A stretch of DNA of 64,000 bases from an uncultured Psychroserpens sp. GTDB taxonomy: Bacteria > Bacteroidota > Bacteroidia > Flavobacteriales > Flavobacteriaceae. The position numbers and the translations under genes were made by a program. The stretch covers positions 1 through 64,000 of the forward strand of contig CANLEE010000003.1 of NCBI GenBank assembly GCA_947489585.1, given 5' to 3'. The notes beneath the pieces are model-generated. The model had not been told where the DNA came from. It did not search any database and was given only the letters and a program-made list of their open reading frames with translations. Below, in pieces: positions 18,019 to 28,064 of the stretch; within the stretch, counting starts at the first letter, position 1, and each line of letters opens with the position of its first letter.

Positions 18019-19932
18019 TTATTGCGCTTCTGGTCCTCCACTAACAATAATAAATTCTGATCTTCTATTACTTTGGTGCTCTTCGTCTGTACAGTTAGAC
18101 CCACAATCAACTTTGAGTTCATTCTCTCCTTTACCCATTCCTGAAATTCGAGCTTTATCTATACCTTTTGAAATAACATATTGAACAGTTGTTTTTGCTC
18201 TTCTATCTGATAGTCTCTCATTATATGATGCAGATCCTCTACTATCAGTATGCGACGTTGCATTGATTACCATTTCCGGATATTTATTCATGATTTGTAC
18301 TAACTTATCTAATTCAAAAGCTGCTTGTGCAGTAATATTAGATTTATCATAATCGAAAAAGATTGGGTTTAGAACAACCGCATCTGGAGTTACTATAACT
18401 TCAATTGGGTCTAACATAATGCTAACCTCTTTCTCTTCCTCTTCTGAAGCACTTACTGTTAGTTTTTGGCTTTCATAACCATCCATAATAACTTCTAATT
18501 CTGATTGTTTTCCGCATTCAACAATAAATTCAACAGTACCGTCAGAATCTGTTACTTTAGTTAATACTAAATTACCTTGATCATCATATAAGGATACAGA
18601 AGCTGCGTTTATTGGGTTTCCTGTTTTAGAATCTGTAACTGTTCCTGTAATTAAAACATCACATAAAGGTTGTAATTTTTTAATAGCATAAACATCATCA
18701 CCTCCTAATCCTCCATCTCTATTTGAGGATACATAGCCTTCTTCACTTTCTTCATCTAAATGAAATGCAAAATCATCAGCATTACTATTAATTGGAATTC
18801 CAATATTACGTACAGGGCCCATTTTACCATCTACAACTTTAGAATAAAACACGTCTAAATTCCCTAGTCCTAAATGTCCATTTGAAGAGAAGTATAATGT
18901 ATTATTACTACTGATATACGGAAACATTTCCTGACCTTGTGTGTTTACTTTTTGTCCTAGGTTAGTTGGCTCGCCTAAAGTACCATCATCATTTATACTT
19001 GCTTTGTAAATATCGTATAAACCATATCCTCCTGGCATGTTAGAAGAAAAATAAAGCGTTTTACCATCGGTACTCACAGATGGGTTTTTAACTGAATAAT
19101 TCTCACTATTGATTGGAAAGCCTTCAACATCTCCCCATCCATCGCTAGATTTTCTTGCCTTAAACAATTGAAGTTGACTAATTCTATAATTTGTTACAGA
19201 ATCTCTTTCGTATTCTTTTTCGAAATAACTCTCACGAGAAAAATACATTGTTTTTCCATCCGGAGAAAATGCAACAACACCTTCATGATATTTGGTATTG
19301 ACTTTACTACCTGCTAAATCTGCTGCTTGGTATGTTCCATCATCATTTTTAGTCAATTCATAAATATCTAAAAATGGTTCTTCGTTCCATCCATAAGTTT
19401 TACGAGACGTGTTTCTTCCAGATGTTATATATAGTTTCCCATCTTGAAGTGTGCCTCCAAAATCTGAATACTGTGTATTAAAACCTAAGTTTTGAATATT
19501 GAATTTTTTCCCTTTTTCTAAAATCTTAGGTAAGTAATCTGGATTTTTATTGAATGCAATAGCTCTATCGTCACTTGGACGCATTTTAGCAAAATTTGCC
19601 ATTTGAGTATTTGATTCTTCGTACTTCCCATTCGCTTTTAGCATTTGAGCATATTTGAAAAGCATTTCTGGATTAGTATTTCCTTCAAGCGCTTTGGCAT
19701 ACCATCGTTCTGCCTCCACTGTATTAAATACATTATAATATGATTCTGCTAGTTGGCTATATACGTAAGGGCTTCCCTTTCCGTTTTCAACTAATTTAGC
19801 ATAGTCTTCAGCAGCTTCAACAAATTCATATCTATTAAAATGTTTATCTGCTTTTTTAGTGTCTTTATTCTGAGCAATTAAGCTGAAACTACTTAATGCT
19901 ACTATTGTAAAAAGTGTTAATAATTTTTTCAT
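18019..19932 (-). CDS. OmpA-family protein with TPR and PD40 repeats (T9SS-associated)
   Basis: This 637-residue protein has a signal peptide (1-20), TPR-like helices (about 25-110) and PD40/WD40-like beta-propeller repeats (about 190-410; repeated SxDGKTLYFSSN motifs). A carboxypeptidase-regulatory-like domain follows (about 418-505; ITGTVTDSKTGNPI), then a C-terminal OmpA peptidoglycan-binding domain (about 520-630; FDYDKSNI, TDSRGS, LSDRRA). This architecture is common beside PorP/SprF genes and resembles PorE, which links type IX machinery to peptidoglycan. It starts 19 bp after the PorP/SprF stop codon, so the pair is translationally close. The likely role is to anchor the outer-membrane complex used by the flanking adhesins. 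Confidence 0.9.
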   Translation of the reverse strand: MKKLLTLFTIVALSSFSLIAQNKDTKKADKHFNRYEFVEAAEDYAKLVENGKGSPYVYSQLAESYYNVFNTVEAERWYAKALEGNTNPEMLFKYAQMLKANGKYEESNTQMANFAKMRPSDDRAIAFNKNPDYLPKILEKGKKFNIQNLGFNTQYSDFGGTLQDGKLYITSGRNTSRKTYGWNEEPFLDIYELTKNDDGTYQAADLAGSKVNTKYHEGVVAFSPDGKTMYFSRESYFEKEYERDSVTNYRISQLQLFKARKSSDGWGDVEGFPINSENYSVKNPSVSTDGKTLYFSSNMPGGYGLYDIYKASINDDGTLGEPTNLGQKVNTQGQEMFPYISSNNTLYFSSNGHLGLGNLDVFYSKVVDGKMGPVRNIGIPINSNADDFAFHLDEESEEGYVSSNRDGGLGGDDVYAIKKLQPLCDVLITGTVTDSKTGNPINAASVSLYDDQGNLVLTKVTDSDGTVEFIVECGKQSELEVIMDGYESQKLTVSASEEEEKEVSIMLDPIEVIVTPDAVVLNPIFFDYDKSNITAQAAFELDKLVQIMNKYPEMVINATSHTDSRGSASYNERLSDRRAKTTVQYVISKGIDKARISGMGKGENELKVDCGSNCTDEEHQSNRRSEFIIVSGGPEAQ

Positions 19933-19951
19933 GATGTTTTAGCTTAGCTGA

Positions 19952-20854
19952 TTAGAAATATCTTGGTGAACGTGAAACTTTCTTTGGAAAGTTTAAATCA
20001 AATAATAACAGAAATTCGTGCGATGCAGGCGCATACTTTCTAATATCCGAACTAACATTATCATATGCATACCCAATTCTTACTGTTGGCGTAATTGAAA
20101 AGTTAATTAAACCTGAAAACGAATCATCCAATCTATATGAAGCTCCTAATTCTAATTTTTCAAAGAATAAAGCATTAAGGTTAACATCAAATGATGTTGG
20201 TGCGCTAAATGCAGACTTCACTAGAAACGATGGCTTTAGTTTTGTATTTGGAGATAATTGAAACACATATCCACCAGTAAAGAAATAATGCGCTTCTTCT
20301 GAACCTAATTTATTTCCATCTGCATCTAAGTGCACTGAGTTAAGGATATTTGGTACAGATCCCGCTAAATAATAATTATCTGTGTAATAGAAAAATCCAG
20401 CACCAATATTTGGTGTCGTTGTGTTAATGTTTTGAAAAAACGGATCGTTAGGATCTATTAAATCAATTCCTGCTAATCCAATATCGTGGAATGTCGCTCC
20501 AGCTTTAAGACCAAAAGCTAGTCTATGTTCGCCTCCTAATTGCAATGTATATGAGAAATCGGCATACACATTAGTTTCTTTAATTGGTCCTACTTCATCA
20601 GAAATAATTGAGAGACCTAAGCCTACTTTCTCACCTACAGGTAAATGTCCAAAAAAGGTTCCAGTTTGTGGCGCACCATCAATACCTGCCCATTGTGAAC
20701 GATAAAGTAATCCAAAAGACAAATTCTCTTTAGAACCTGCATAGGCTGGATTAATGACATTCATATTATACATGTACTGTGTATACTGAGGGTCTTGTTG
20801 TCCATATACCTGTGTTGCTATAAGCAATACAATAATGATATAAAATTTTTTCAT
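19952..20854 (-). CDS. Type IX secretion system membrane protein, PorP/SprF family
   Basis: This 300-residue outer-membrane protein has a signal peptide (1-18) and the family N-terminal motif QDPQYTQYMYNMNVINPAYAGS in two overlapping halves. A beta-barrel pattern with alternating hydrophobic and aromatic residues follows, and it ends in RYF. SprF is needed for export of the type B cargo SprB in gliding flavobacteria, and similar genes sit beside many type B adhesins. Here it lies between two type B adhesin genes on the same strand, 70 bp after the stop codon of the 1534-residue adhesin. It is probably the dedicated helper for one or both of them. Confidence 0.92.
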   Translation of the reverse strand: MKKFYIIIVLLIATQVYGQQDPQYTQYMYNMNVINPAYAGSKENLSFGLLYRSQWAGIDGAPQTGTFFGHLPVGEKVGLGLSIISDEVGPIKETNVYADFSYTLQLGGEHRLAFGLKAGATFHDIGLAGIDLIDPNDPFFQNINTTTPNIGAGFFYYTDNYYLAGSVPNILNSVHLDADGNKLGSEEAHYFFTGGYVFQLSPNTKLKPSFLVKSAFSAPTSFDVNLNALFFEKLELGASYRLDDSFSGLINFSITPTVRIGYAYDNVSSDIRKYAPASHEFLLLFDLNFPKKVSRSPRYF

Positions 20855-20924
20855 TTGTTAGTTGTTTGATTTTAGTTGTTTTTGGTTGAATTTCTTAAAT
20901 TCTATTGTTGATTTTAATTGGTTT

Positions 20925-23900
20925 CTAATTTAAACGTTGGATATAAACCCAAGCACTTCTTCGTTTACCATCTTCATATTCCATAGTATAGAAATATGTA
21001 CCTACAGGTAGTTCATCACCATCATTGGTTTGACCATGCCATTCATCAGTATAATTGGTTTTAGAGTAAACCAATGTACCATTACGGTTAAATATCTCTA
21101 GCTTGCTTACGTCATAACTACTCAAGTCAAAAATATCATTCATTCCGTCTCCATTTGGCGAAATACCTTGTGGAATTACACAACTTTCTAATTCAATAAT
21201 TGTTTGAGCTGTGATACTTGAACACATTGTATTATCATTAAAAGTCACTTCAATCTCATAAAGCCCTTCTAAAAGTACAGGTAGTGTCAACCCTGTTTCT
21301 CCTGCAATAACAGCTCCATCTCTATACCATACAATACTTACTTCTGTTGCTGTATAGTTATTTGGAGTTGCAGTAATTAAAATTGGCACTGTCGCATTAG
21401 GGCATACTTCGTATTCAAAATCTGTCGTAAATGATGTACTAGGTAATGGTTTTACGATTAAATCAAATGGTGTTGTAGAATAACAATCGAAAGCAACATT
21501 ACTCTCAACTCTAGTATAAATCGTTTGAGATCCACTGCTATATAATACAGAAGTATCAATCGCATTTGTACCTGCTTCGGCATCTGCTTCAGTTTCGTAA
21601 TAACTTACTGTGAAAATTGTATCATCTTGACCATTTAAAACATTTGCATCATGAGCCACTAAATCAAATAAAGCAACACCATCTGCATCGTCATCACATT
21701 CTTCAATAGGAACACTAGTGGCATCTGGTGTTGGACCAGAGATGATTAATTCAAATGTGGTATAATCTACACATTGCGTATCGTTATCATTTTCTACTCG
21801 CACATAAATTGTTTGAGGATTAGATATATTAGTATAATTTAATGGTAAAGGATTTACATTATTTGTAGCATCATCTTGAGTTAAGTGATAGGTCACATTA
21901 AAATCGGTATCAGATTGTGTCCCTAATATTCCTGCGGTTTGCGTACTTAAATCAAAATCTTCAATTTCATCGGCAGAAATATCATCACACGTTACCATAT
22001 CGTCTACTTCATTAGCCACAGGTTGTTCTGAAAATGTAATAACTACTTCATCTTGAGCCATTACATCACATTGTTCATCAAATGCCTGTACTGTATAGGT
22101 AGCTGATTCTGACACTGTAATTGTAGGACCTGTTTCGCCATCGATATTGATTCCATCTTTGAACCATAAATATGTATCTGCAAAAGGTGAGTCTGCAACA
22201 AGAGGTAACGGAAAAGTTTCGCAATAGCTTTGATCGGCTCCTAAGTCTACTTCGATTTCAGCTGTAATGTTACCATCATCATCACTTCCAGAATTTGTTT
22301 GACTAATAGAAATTGTTCCAGCGTTATCAGAGAAATTAGTAACTAAAAGTAAATATATTTCTCCTGCTTGCGCATTATTAATTGTTAAGTTTTCAATAGG
22401 TGCTGGCGAATAACTACAATCTACAATATTTCCAACAGGATAAAAATTAGGATCGGCAGTATTGTTTATACAATCATCTGGGTCTGGACAACCTAGGTCT
22501 AAATCATCGCAGGCATCATCTAAAGATGCAAAAGGCCCCCAAAGCACAAAATCTACATCTAATCCATTTCCATCAGCATCAGTTTGTGCAATTTCAATTT
22601 CAATTAACCCAGGCTCTCCAATTTGAATAATATTCCATGTAGGGTTAGGTGCAGTAAACAAACATGCTATAGGTGTATTATCAGGAATACCGACAACATT
22701 AGGTGTTGATAATGTACCGCCTGCTTCTGCACAGAAGTTTTCAGCATTTTCACAAATGATATTAGTTGGTGCTTCTTTAATACATAAATCAAATGTTGTA
22801 GTTTCCGAATTATTCCCTCCAGAAAACACTCTAATATAATATGTGTTTCCTACAATAAGTTGAGGCGTTATACTAGCTGTACCATCTGTACATTCTAATT
22901 CAACTAAGTTATCACAATCGCCTTCATATAAAGCATGATCTGTATTGAATCCGCCTCCAGCAATATTTACCAATGAAATTAATTGCACTTCGTTTAAAGC
23001 AGTGAATTCAAACCATACATCATCATCAGGGTTTCCTCCACATGTTCCTGTAGGAACACCTGAATCTGTTGCTTCTATTAAAGATCCTGCGGTTAATAAA
23101 TCACATGATTCATCATCATTAACTACCGCAACGATAGCATCACAAGGATTATCATTTTCAGGAGGACAAGCCAATAATTGGATTGGGCTGCTATTAATAA
23201 CACAATTCACATCTTGATCATTGCTTACAGTAACCACTACATCAACTAAAAATGGGAATGGCCCAATTTGATATATACCAGTTGCAGTAACTGGAACTGT
23301 TGTAGCGTCTATATTGTTAGAAATTGTAAGTGAAGTTGCATCACCTAAGTCTGTAACATTCACATCAATTAAAAATTGGTCACCATTATCACAATCATCA
23401 ATTACTTGATAGGTTGCTACCGGGTTAATACATGTAGCACAAGCAACAGTAAAGTCTATTCCATTTAAGCAACATCCACTACCAGACTCACAACTTACAG
23501 AGCCATCTGATAGGATTTGAAATGTTATCGTATCTGTAATCGATTGAAATGTTAGTCCATCTAGTACACCATCATTTCCTTCATCGTTGTATAATACCGT
23601 ACCATCGCCATCTGAAACTAATAAGAAATCAAATGGTGCGCCTTCTATTTCACCAACATTAATTGTTAAGTTAAGTGGTGATCCATCAGAACTTGTGTAT
23701 GTGAATATTTCTGAATCATTATTTCCATAGCATACAAAACTGTTAACTGGACCTACAGCACAATCAACATCAAAATTAGTTTGTATCGTTGTCGTAAAGT
23801 TTACAGGACCTGACCAAATACTAAATTCAGTTCCACAATCAGCTCTTACCCATACTTCGTAATCTGTTTCAAAATCTAAACCTGTAATAGTCACCGATGG

Positions 23901-25529
23901 TGTTGTTACTGTAGTTCCTGGACCTGTTGGTTCTCCAGTTCCTGCTGGTACAACAACATACTCCCATGATGTTTCTCCATTGTTTGCTGTCCAACTAATA
24001 TCTGCAGAAGTTCCTGTGATATTAGCGACAGTTATTCCACTAGGTGGAATACAAAATGATCCGCAAGATTCTACTCTAATAAAATCAATAGACATATCAC
24101 CTTCAAATCCTGTACCTGCTCCACCATAACTAAATTCTAAATAAATTACTTGTCCTAAATAAGCATCTAAGTTAACCCCTACAGGAACCCAAGCTTCAGC
24201 ATCTGTAATTTGTAAATCACCTACCCAAGTAAATAAGTTTGTAAATGGGCCTGCAACATCGTTAGAAACACCAACATTTAAGGTTCCCATATCAGCTCCA
24301 AAAGCATGGAAAAAGAAAGATAGTTCTGCACCGTCTATAGCGGCAGTTAAATCAATTGCTGGACTTATAGCGGATGCAATGTCAGAAGAATCACCAGATG
24401 CTTCATATTCTAAATGGTTTCCTGTTCCGCCGTCATAAGCGTTTGCTGGTCCTGTTCCAAAAGAGTTAGCTCCAGCACCTGTTATATCCCAATTACCATC
24501 TGTTCCGTCAAACCCTGTGCCTGTCCATCCAGCTGGTGGATCTTGATCAAAGTTTTCAGTAAAAATAAATGACGATGACCCAGAAACACAAGTCACTCCA
24601 TTAGGAGGCGGTGGTGGTGTATTTAATGTTGTAAAATTAAATGGTCCAACCCAATTACTAAAACCATCTACTCCACAATCACTTCTTACATATACTTCAT
24701 AAGCTGTACTTGGTGTTAATGTAGTTACATTGTATGGGCTGTTATTCATTGTAGTAACGCCAGGTCCAGTTGGTAAACCGGTTCCAGCATTTTGTATTGC
24801 TATTTCCCAAGTAGTTTCAGCCCCTCCTGCGATCCAACTTACTTCTGCTGCGTTTTCAGTAACAGCTGCTATAGTTATTCCAGAAGGTTCTGGGCAAGTA
24901 ACTTCAAAGATTGAAACTGTATCAAAAGCTACACCTTCATCTTGGACAGAACCATCAGATCCAAATGCAACTCTTAAAATAACATTTGCTTGTCCTCCTA
25001 GTCCGTTTAGTGCATGTCTTGCAACAACCCAACCTCCAGAACCTGTGGTTCCTCGACCAGACCAACCTTCTTGTTGTCCACCAGGATTACCAGCAATGGT
25101 ACCATCATTGTACCAGTTGTTTGGATCTCCATTTGCTCCAACATTTTGCCATGATGTTCCACCATCTATTGAGGATTGTAATACCATACCATCCCAACTA
25201 AATTCAGAATTCCACCATACGCTCATTTCTATAGAAGGTGAAACCAAAGTAGATAAATCAAAAATAGGACTAGTTACAATACCATTTTCATTAGTATTGT
25301 AATTACCAGTTAGGTTTGTAACCCAAGCATTAGCACCTGAATCGGCACTATTAATAACTGCAGCTGCAGGCGCTCCTAAAGCCCATGTTCCAGGGTTAGC
25401 TGCGTCTATGACCCAACCACCATCTCCAGATTCAAAATCTTCAACGTAAGGGTAGGATGTAATTTGTGCATCAGCACACCAAATTGAGAAAGCAAAAAGG
25501 AGTGGTAACGAGAGTAAAATTTTTTTCAT
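20925..25529 (-). CDS. Large T9SS type B adhesin with FN3 and PPC-like domains
   Basis: This protein has 1534 residues. Domains in order: signal peptide (1-21); choice-of-anchor J/MAM-like (about 22-211); FN3 (211-303); a short proline linker; a second MAM-like domain (310-488); FN3 (488-576); CUB-like Cys-rich region (580-700); a beta domain (700-788); two PPC-like domains (790-921 and 923-1076); Ig-like (about 1090-1166); two repeats with DxxFDLxxx...YxT/RVE patterns (about 1170-1366); Ig-like; and the type B sorting domain (about 1449-1534) with SPNGDGMNDIFDLS. The stretch 580-921 is highly similar to residues 810-1150 of the 1746-residue adhesin. It is the first gene of the adhesin / PorP-SprF / OmpA cluster and a probable surface adhesin. 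Confidence 0.9.
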   Translation of the reverse strand: MKKILLSLPLLFAFSIWCADAQITSYPYVEDFESGDGGWVIDAANPGTWALGAPAAAVINSADSGANAWVTNLTGNYNTNENGIVTSPIFDLSTLVSPSIEMSVWWNSEFSWDGMVLQSSIDGGTSWQNVGANGDPNNWYNDGTIAGNPGGQQEGWSGRGTTGSGGWVVARHALNGLGGQANVILRVAFGSDGSVQDEGVAFDTVSIFEVTCPEPSGITIAAVTENAAEVSWIAGGAETTWEIAIQNAGTGLPTGPGVTTMNNSPYNVTTLTPSTAYEVYVRSDCGVDGFSNWVGPFNFTTLNTPPPPPNGVTCVSGSSSFIFTENFDQDPPAGWTGTGFDGTDGNWDITGAGANSFGTGPANAYDGGTGNHLEYEASGDSSDIASAISPAIDLTAAIDGAELSFFFHAFGADMGTLNVGVSNDVAGPFTNLFTWVGDLQITDAEAWVPVGVNLDAYLGQVIYLEFSYGGAGTGFEGDMSIDFIRVESCGSFCIPPSGITVANITGTSADISWTANNGETSWEYVVVPAGTGEPTGPGTTVTTPSVTITGLDFETDYEVWVRADCGTEFSIWSGPVNFTTTIQTNFDVDCAVGPVNSFVCYGNNDSEIFTYTSSDGSPLNLTINVGEIEGAPFDFLLVSDGDGTVLYNDEGNDGVLDGLTFQSITDTITFQILSDGSVSCESGSGCCLNGIDFTVACATCINPVATYQVIDDCDNGDQFLIDVNVTDLGDATSLTISNNIDATTVPVTATGIYQIGPFPFLVDVVVTVSNDQDVNCVINSSPIQLLACPPENDNPCDAIVAVVNDDESCDLLTAGSLIEATDSGVPTGTCGGNPDDDVWFEFTALNEVQLISLVNIAGGGFNTDHALYEGDCDNLVELECTDGTASITPQLIVGNTYYIRVFSGGNNSETTTFDLCIKEAPTNIICENAENFCAEAGGTLSTPNVVGIPDNTPIACLFTAPNPTWNIIQIGEPGLIEIEIAQTDADGNGLDVDFVLWGPFASLDDACDDLDLGCPDPDDCINNTADPNFYPVGNIVDCSYSPAPIENLTINNAQAGEIYLLLVTNFSDNAGTISISQTNSGSDDDGNITAEIEVDLGADQSYCETFPLPLVADSPFADTYLWFKDGINIDGETGPTITVSESATYTVQAFDEQCDVMAQDEVVITFSEQPVANEVDDMVTCDDISADEIEDFDLSTQTAGILGTQSDTDFNVTYHLTQDDATNNVNPLPLNYTNISNPQTIYVRVENDNDTQCVDYTTFELIISGPTPDATSVPIEECDDDADGVALFDLVAHDANVLNGQDDTIFTVSYYETEADAEAGTNAIDTSVLYSSGSQTIYTRVESNVAFDCYSTTPFDLIVKPLPSTSFTTDFEYEVCPNATVPILITATPNNYTATEVSIVWYRDGAVIAGETGLTLPVLLEGLYEIEVTFNDNTMCSSITAQTIIELESCVIPQGISPNGDGMNDIFDLSSYDVSKLEIFNRNGTLVYSKTNYTDEWHGQTNDGDELPVGTYFYTMEYEDGKRRSAWVYIQRLN

Positions 25530-25670
25530 ATCAATGAATGCTATTAAATTTTTAACCAGTTGATTTTTAGTGTCTTAAATACATCCTAAGGGCAGAATGG
25601 ACTATTTTCAACAAAATGAGCCTTATTAAAAAGACTCGTAATAAGTATCCGAAGATAAAAAAAATGACAG

Positions 25671-25685
25671 TTAACAAACTGTTAA
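25671..25685. promoter_or_regulatory. Perfect 6-3-6 inverted repeat upstream of the adhesin cluster
   Basis: TTAACA-AAC-TGTTAA is a perfect dyad in the 215-bp gap before the 1534-residue adhesin, about 140 bp upstream of its start. It has no U-run and so does not look like a terminator. It is a candidate operator. Confidence 0.4.
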
Positions 25686-25744
25686 CACTGTTATAATAGA
25701 TAAAACGCAATTATTATCGACAAAAAGAAAAAGACTTTAAGAAC

Positions 25745-26710
25745 TTAAATTTCAGTAGCATTTAATTGTACATAAACGGGAAAATGATCACTGTATCCCC
25801 CTTTGTATTTTTTCCCAACATAAGTTCTGAATGGTTGCCCCTTAAACTTGCCTTTATATTGTGTTAGAAACTTTTCATCAAATATATTGGCTTCATCAAA
25901 TTTCAGTTTCTCTTTTTGAGTTTCAAAAAAATTAGTTGAAAATAATATTTGATCAAATAAATTCCACTTAAAATTATGATTTAAACTTCCTCTACTATAA
26001 GACAACATTGTTTCCATTGGGTTGTATAAATCACCTTCACTTGTAAGAAACTTTATACTTTCATTGCTTGGGTTATCATTAAAATCTCCCATCACTAAAA
26101 TCTTTGCATTAGTGTTTTCAGTTTTTATTGATTTTATAATTTCAATAACTTTTTCAGCAGCTTTTAGCCGTTTGTACATAGACTCTTTTTCACCTTCTCT
26201 TCTTGACGGCCAATGATTAACAATACAATGCACCTTTTCAGAATGAAGAATTCCAGATACTAATAAAATATCTCTCGTATAATCCTGATCACCTATTTCA
26301 TCTTCAATATAAACTGAAAATGTCTTAGATTGTTCAACTGTAAACACTGTTTGATCATAAATCATAGCCACATCAATCCCTCTTTCATCTTGTGAGTTAT
26401 AGTGTACAATACCATAATTGTAAGCTTCTAAATCTTTACTTTGAATTAAGTCTTTAAGTACATTTTTATTTTCTACCTCAGCTAAACCAACAATCGCTGG
26501 AGGTTTTTGAGTGTCTTCAAAACCTATTTTTGAAATAACCTGACCTAATTTAAAGAGTTTCCGGTCATAACGTTTTTTTGTCCAACGCTTATCTGAGCCT
26601 GGTAAAAAATCATTATCGTGTTTGGTTGCATCATTATATATATCGAATAGGTTTTCGAGATTATAAAATGCTACAGTGTAAGTAATCGTTTTTAAATCTT
26701 GGGAATTCAC
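25745..26710 (-). CDS. Endonuclease/exonuclease/phosphatase family protein, no signal peptide
   Basis: This 321-residue protein with a DNase I-like fold is a paralogue of 6570-7640. Conserved motifs are YNLENLFD, AEVENK (metal Glu), NHWPSRREGE, GDFNDNP and SDHFPVYV, so the active site looks intact. It starts at GTG 26710; no nearby ATG is in frame and no signal peptide is present, so it is probably cytosolic. It is divergent from hflX, with 71 bp between starts. The substrate is unknown: DNA, RNA or another phosphodiester is possible. Confidence 0.82.
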   Translation of the reverse strand: MNSQDLKTITYTVAFYNLENLFDIYNDATKHDNDFLPGSDKRWTKKRYDRKLFKLGQVISKIGFEDTQKPPAIVGLAEVENKNVLKDLIQSKDLEAYNYGIVHYNSQDERGIDVAMIYDQTVFTVEQSKTFSVYIEDEIGDQDYTRDILLVSGILHSEKVHCIVNHWPSRREGEKESMYKRLKAAEKVIEIIKSIKTENTNAKILVMGDFNDNPSNESIKFLTSEGDLYNPMETMLSYSRGSLNHNFKWNLFDQILFSTNFFETQKEKLKFDEANIFDEKFLTQYKGKFKGQPFRTYVGKKYKGGYSDHFPVYVQLNATEI

Positions 26711-26757
26711 GTTGTAAATTTAAGTTTTAAAATGCAATAGACGAACATTCAATTATG

Positions 26758-26765
26758 TAACTTTG
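26758..26765 (+). promoter_or_regulatory. Bacteroidota -7 element of hflX (TAACTTTG)
   Basis: TAACTTTG fits TAnnTTTG and lies 16 bp before ATG 26782, predicting a leader of about 10 nt. Confidence 0.5.
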
Positions 26766-26781
26766 TTTTTTATTTGAATTT

Positions 26782-27996
26782 ATGATTGAAAAAAAAGATA
26801 TCGCCTTAGAAAAAACTGTACTTATAGGTGTTATTACTAGAGAGCAAAATGAAGAACAATCTAATGAATATTTAGATGAACTAGAATTTTTAACCTATAC
26901 TGCTGGAGGTGAGGTATTAAAACGTTTTACTCAGAAAATGGACATGCCAAATCCAAAAACGTTTATTGGATCAGGTAAGATGAATGATGTACAACAATTT
27001 ATTGAAGACAATAATGTTGGTACTGCCATTTTTGATGATGAACTTTCAGCAGCTCAAGAACGAAACATTAGTAAAATTTTAGGATGCAAGGTCTTAGATA
27101 GAACAAACCTCATCCTAGATATTTTTGCACAAAGAGCAACAACAAGTTATGCTCGTACTCAAGTAGAATTGGCGCAATGTGAATATTTATTACCTCGATT
27201 AAAAGGAATGTGGACACACCTCGAACGACAAAAGGGTGGTATTGGAATGCGTGGACCTGGTGAAACTGAAATTGAAACTGATAGACGAATTGTGCGTGAT
27301 AAAATTGCTTTATTAAAAGCAAAGATTAAAACCATTGACAAGCAAATGGCTGTACAGCGTGGTAATCGCGGCAAGATGGTTCGTGTAGCTTTAGTAGGTT
27401 ATACTAATGTTGGAAAATCTACATTAATGAATGTTGTTAGTAAAAGTGATGTCTTTGCTGAAAACAAGTTATTTGCAACCTTAGATACCACAGTTAGAAA
27501 AGTAGTAATTCAAAACCTTCCTTTTTTGTTAACAGACACGGTTGGGTTTATTAGAAAATTACCAACGCAGTTAGTCGAGTCTTTTAAAAGTACACTTGAT
27601 GAAGTTAGAGAAGCCGATTTATTACTTCATGTTGTAGACATATCACATCCTAATTTTGAGGAACATATAGAATCTGTAAATAAGATTTTAGGAGAAATAG
27701 ACAGTTCTGATAAACCAACCATTATGGTATTTAATAAGATTGATGCTTACCAAGCAGCGCCATTTGATGATGATGATTTGGTCACCGAAAGAACTTCATT
27801 GCATTATTCTCTTGATGAATGGAAAAACACCTGGATGAATCGCGTTGGTGATAATGCTTTATTTATTTCGGCATTAAATAAAAAGAATTTGGACCTCTTT
27901 AAAAAACGAGTTTATGATGAAGTGAGAGAGATTCATGTAACACGTTTCCCATATAATCATTTCTTATACCCTGATTATACTGAAGACATTAATTAA
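26782..27996 (+). CDS. hflX: GTPase HflX
   Basis: This 404-residue protein has the HflX N-terminal domain and the glycine-rich linker (RQKGGIGMRGPGETEIETDRR). The GTPase domain shows G1 GYTNVGKST (about 206-214), G3 DTVGF and G4 NKID. HflX binds ribosomes, splits stalled 70S particles under stress, and hydrolyses GTP. The length is normal for the short bacterial form. It has its own -7 element and ends at a long terminator, so it is probably monocistronic. Confidence 0.95.
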   Translation: MIEKKDIALEKTVLIGVITREQNEEQSNEYLDELEFLTYTAGGEVLKRFTQKMDMPNPKTFIGSGKMNDVQQFIEDNNVGTAIFDDELSAAQERNISKILGCKVLDRTNLILDIFAQRATTSYARTQVELAQCEYLLPRLKGMWTHLERQKGGIGMRGPGETEIETDRRIVRDKIALLKAKIKTIDKQMAVQRGNRGKMVRVALVGYTNVGKSTLMNVVSKSDVFAENKLFATLDTTVRKVVIQNLPFLLTDTVGFIRKLPTQLVESFKSTLDEVREADLLLHVVDISHPNFEEHIESVNKILGEIDSSDKPTIMVFNKIDAYQAAPFDDDDLVTERTSLHYSLDEWKNTWMNRVGDNALFISALNKKNLDLFKKRVYDEVREIHVTRFPYNHFLYPDYTEDIN

Positions 27997-28004
27997 TGAT
28001 ATAC

Positions 28005-28055
28005 TATATACAAAAAAAGCATCTCGATAGTTTCGAGATGCTTTTTTTGTATATC
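28005..28055. terminator. Long bidirectional terminator
   Basis: A stem of about 21 bp centred on AGCATCTCGA / TCGAGATGCT has a 5-nt loop and runs of seven A and seven T. It lies between convergent hflX and the DUF3078 gene. Confidence 0.92.
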
Positions 28056-28064
28056 ATCTATAAT

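Noticed and set aside
17919..19951. Shared TTTAGCTTAGC motif before the OmpA-like gene and the 1746-residue adhesin
   Set aside because: Only eleven bases in two places of AT-rich DNA; no ribosome-binding or operator logic could be shown.
24730..25302. 190-residue antisense open frame inside the 1534-residue adhesin
   Set aside because: It is wholly opposite a strong multi-domain gene, and its composition reflects the complementary codons of that gene.
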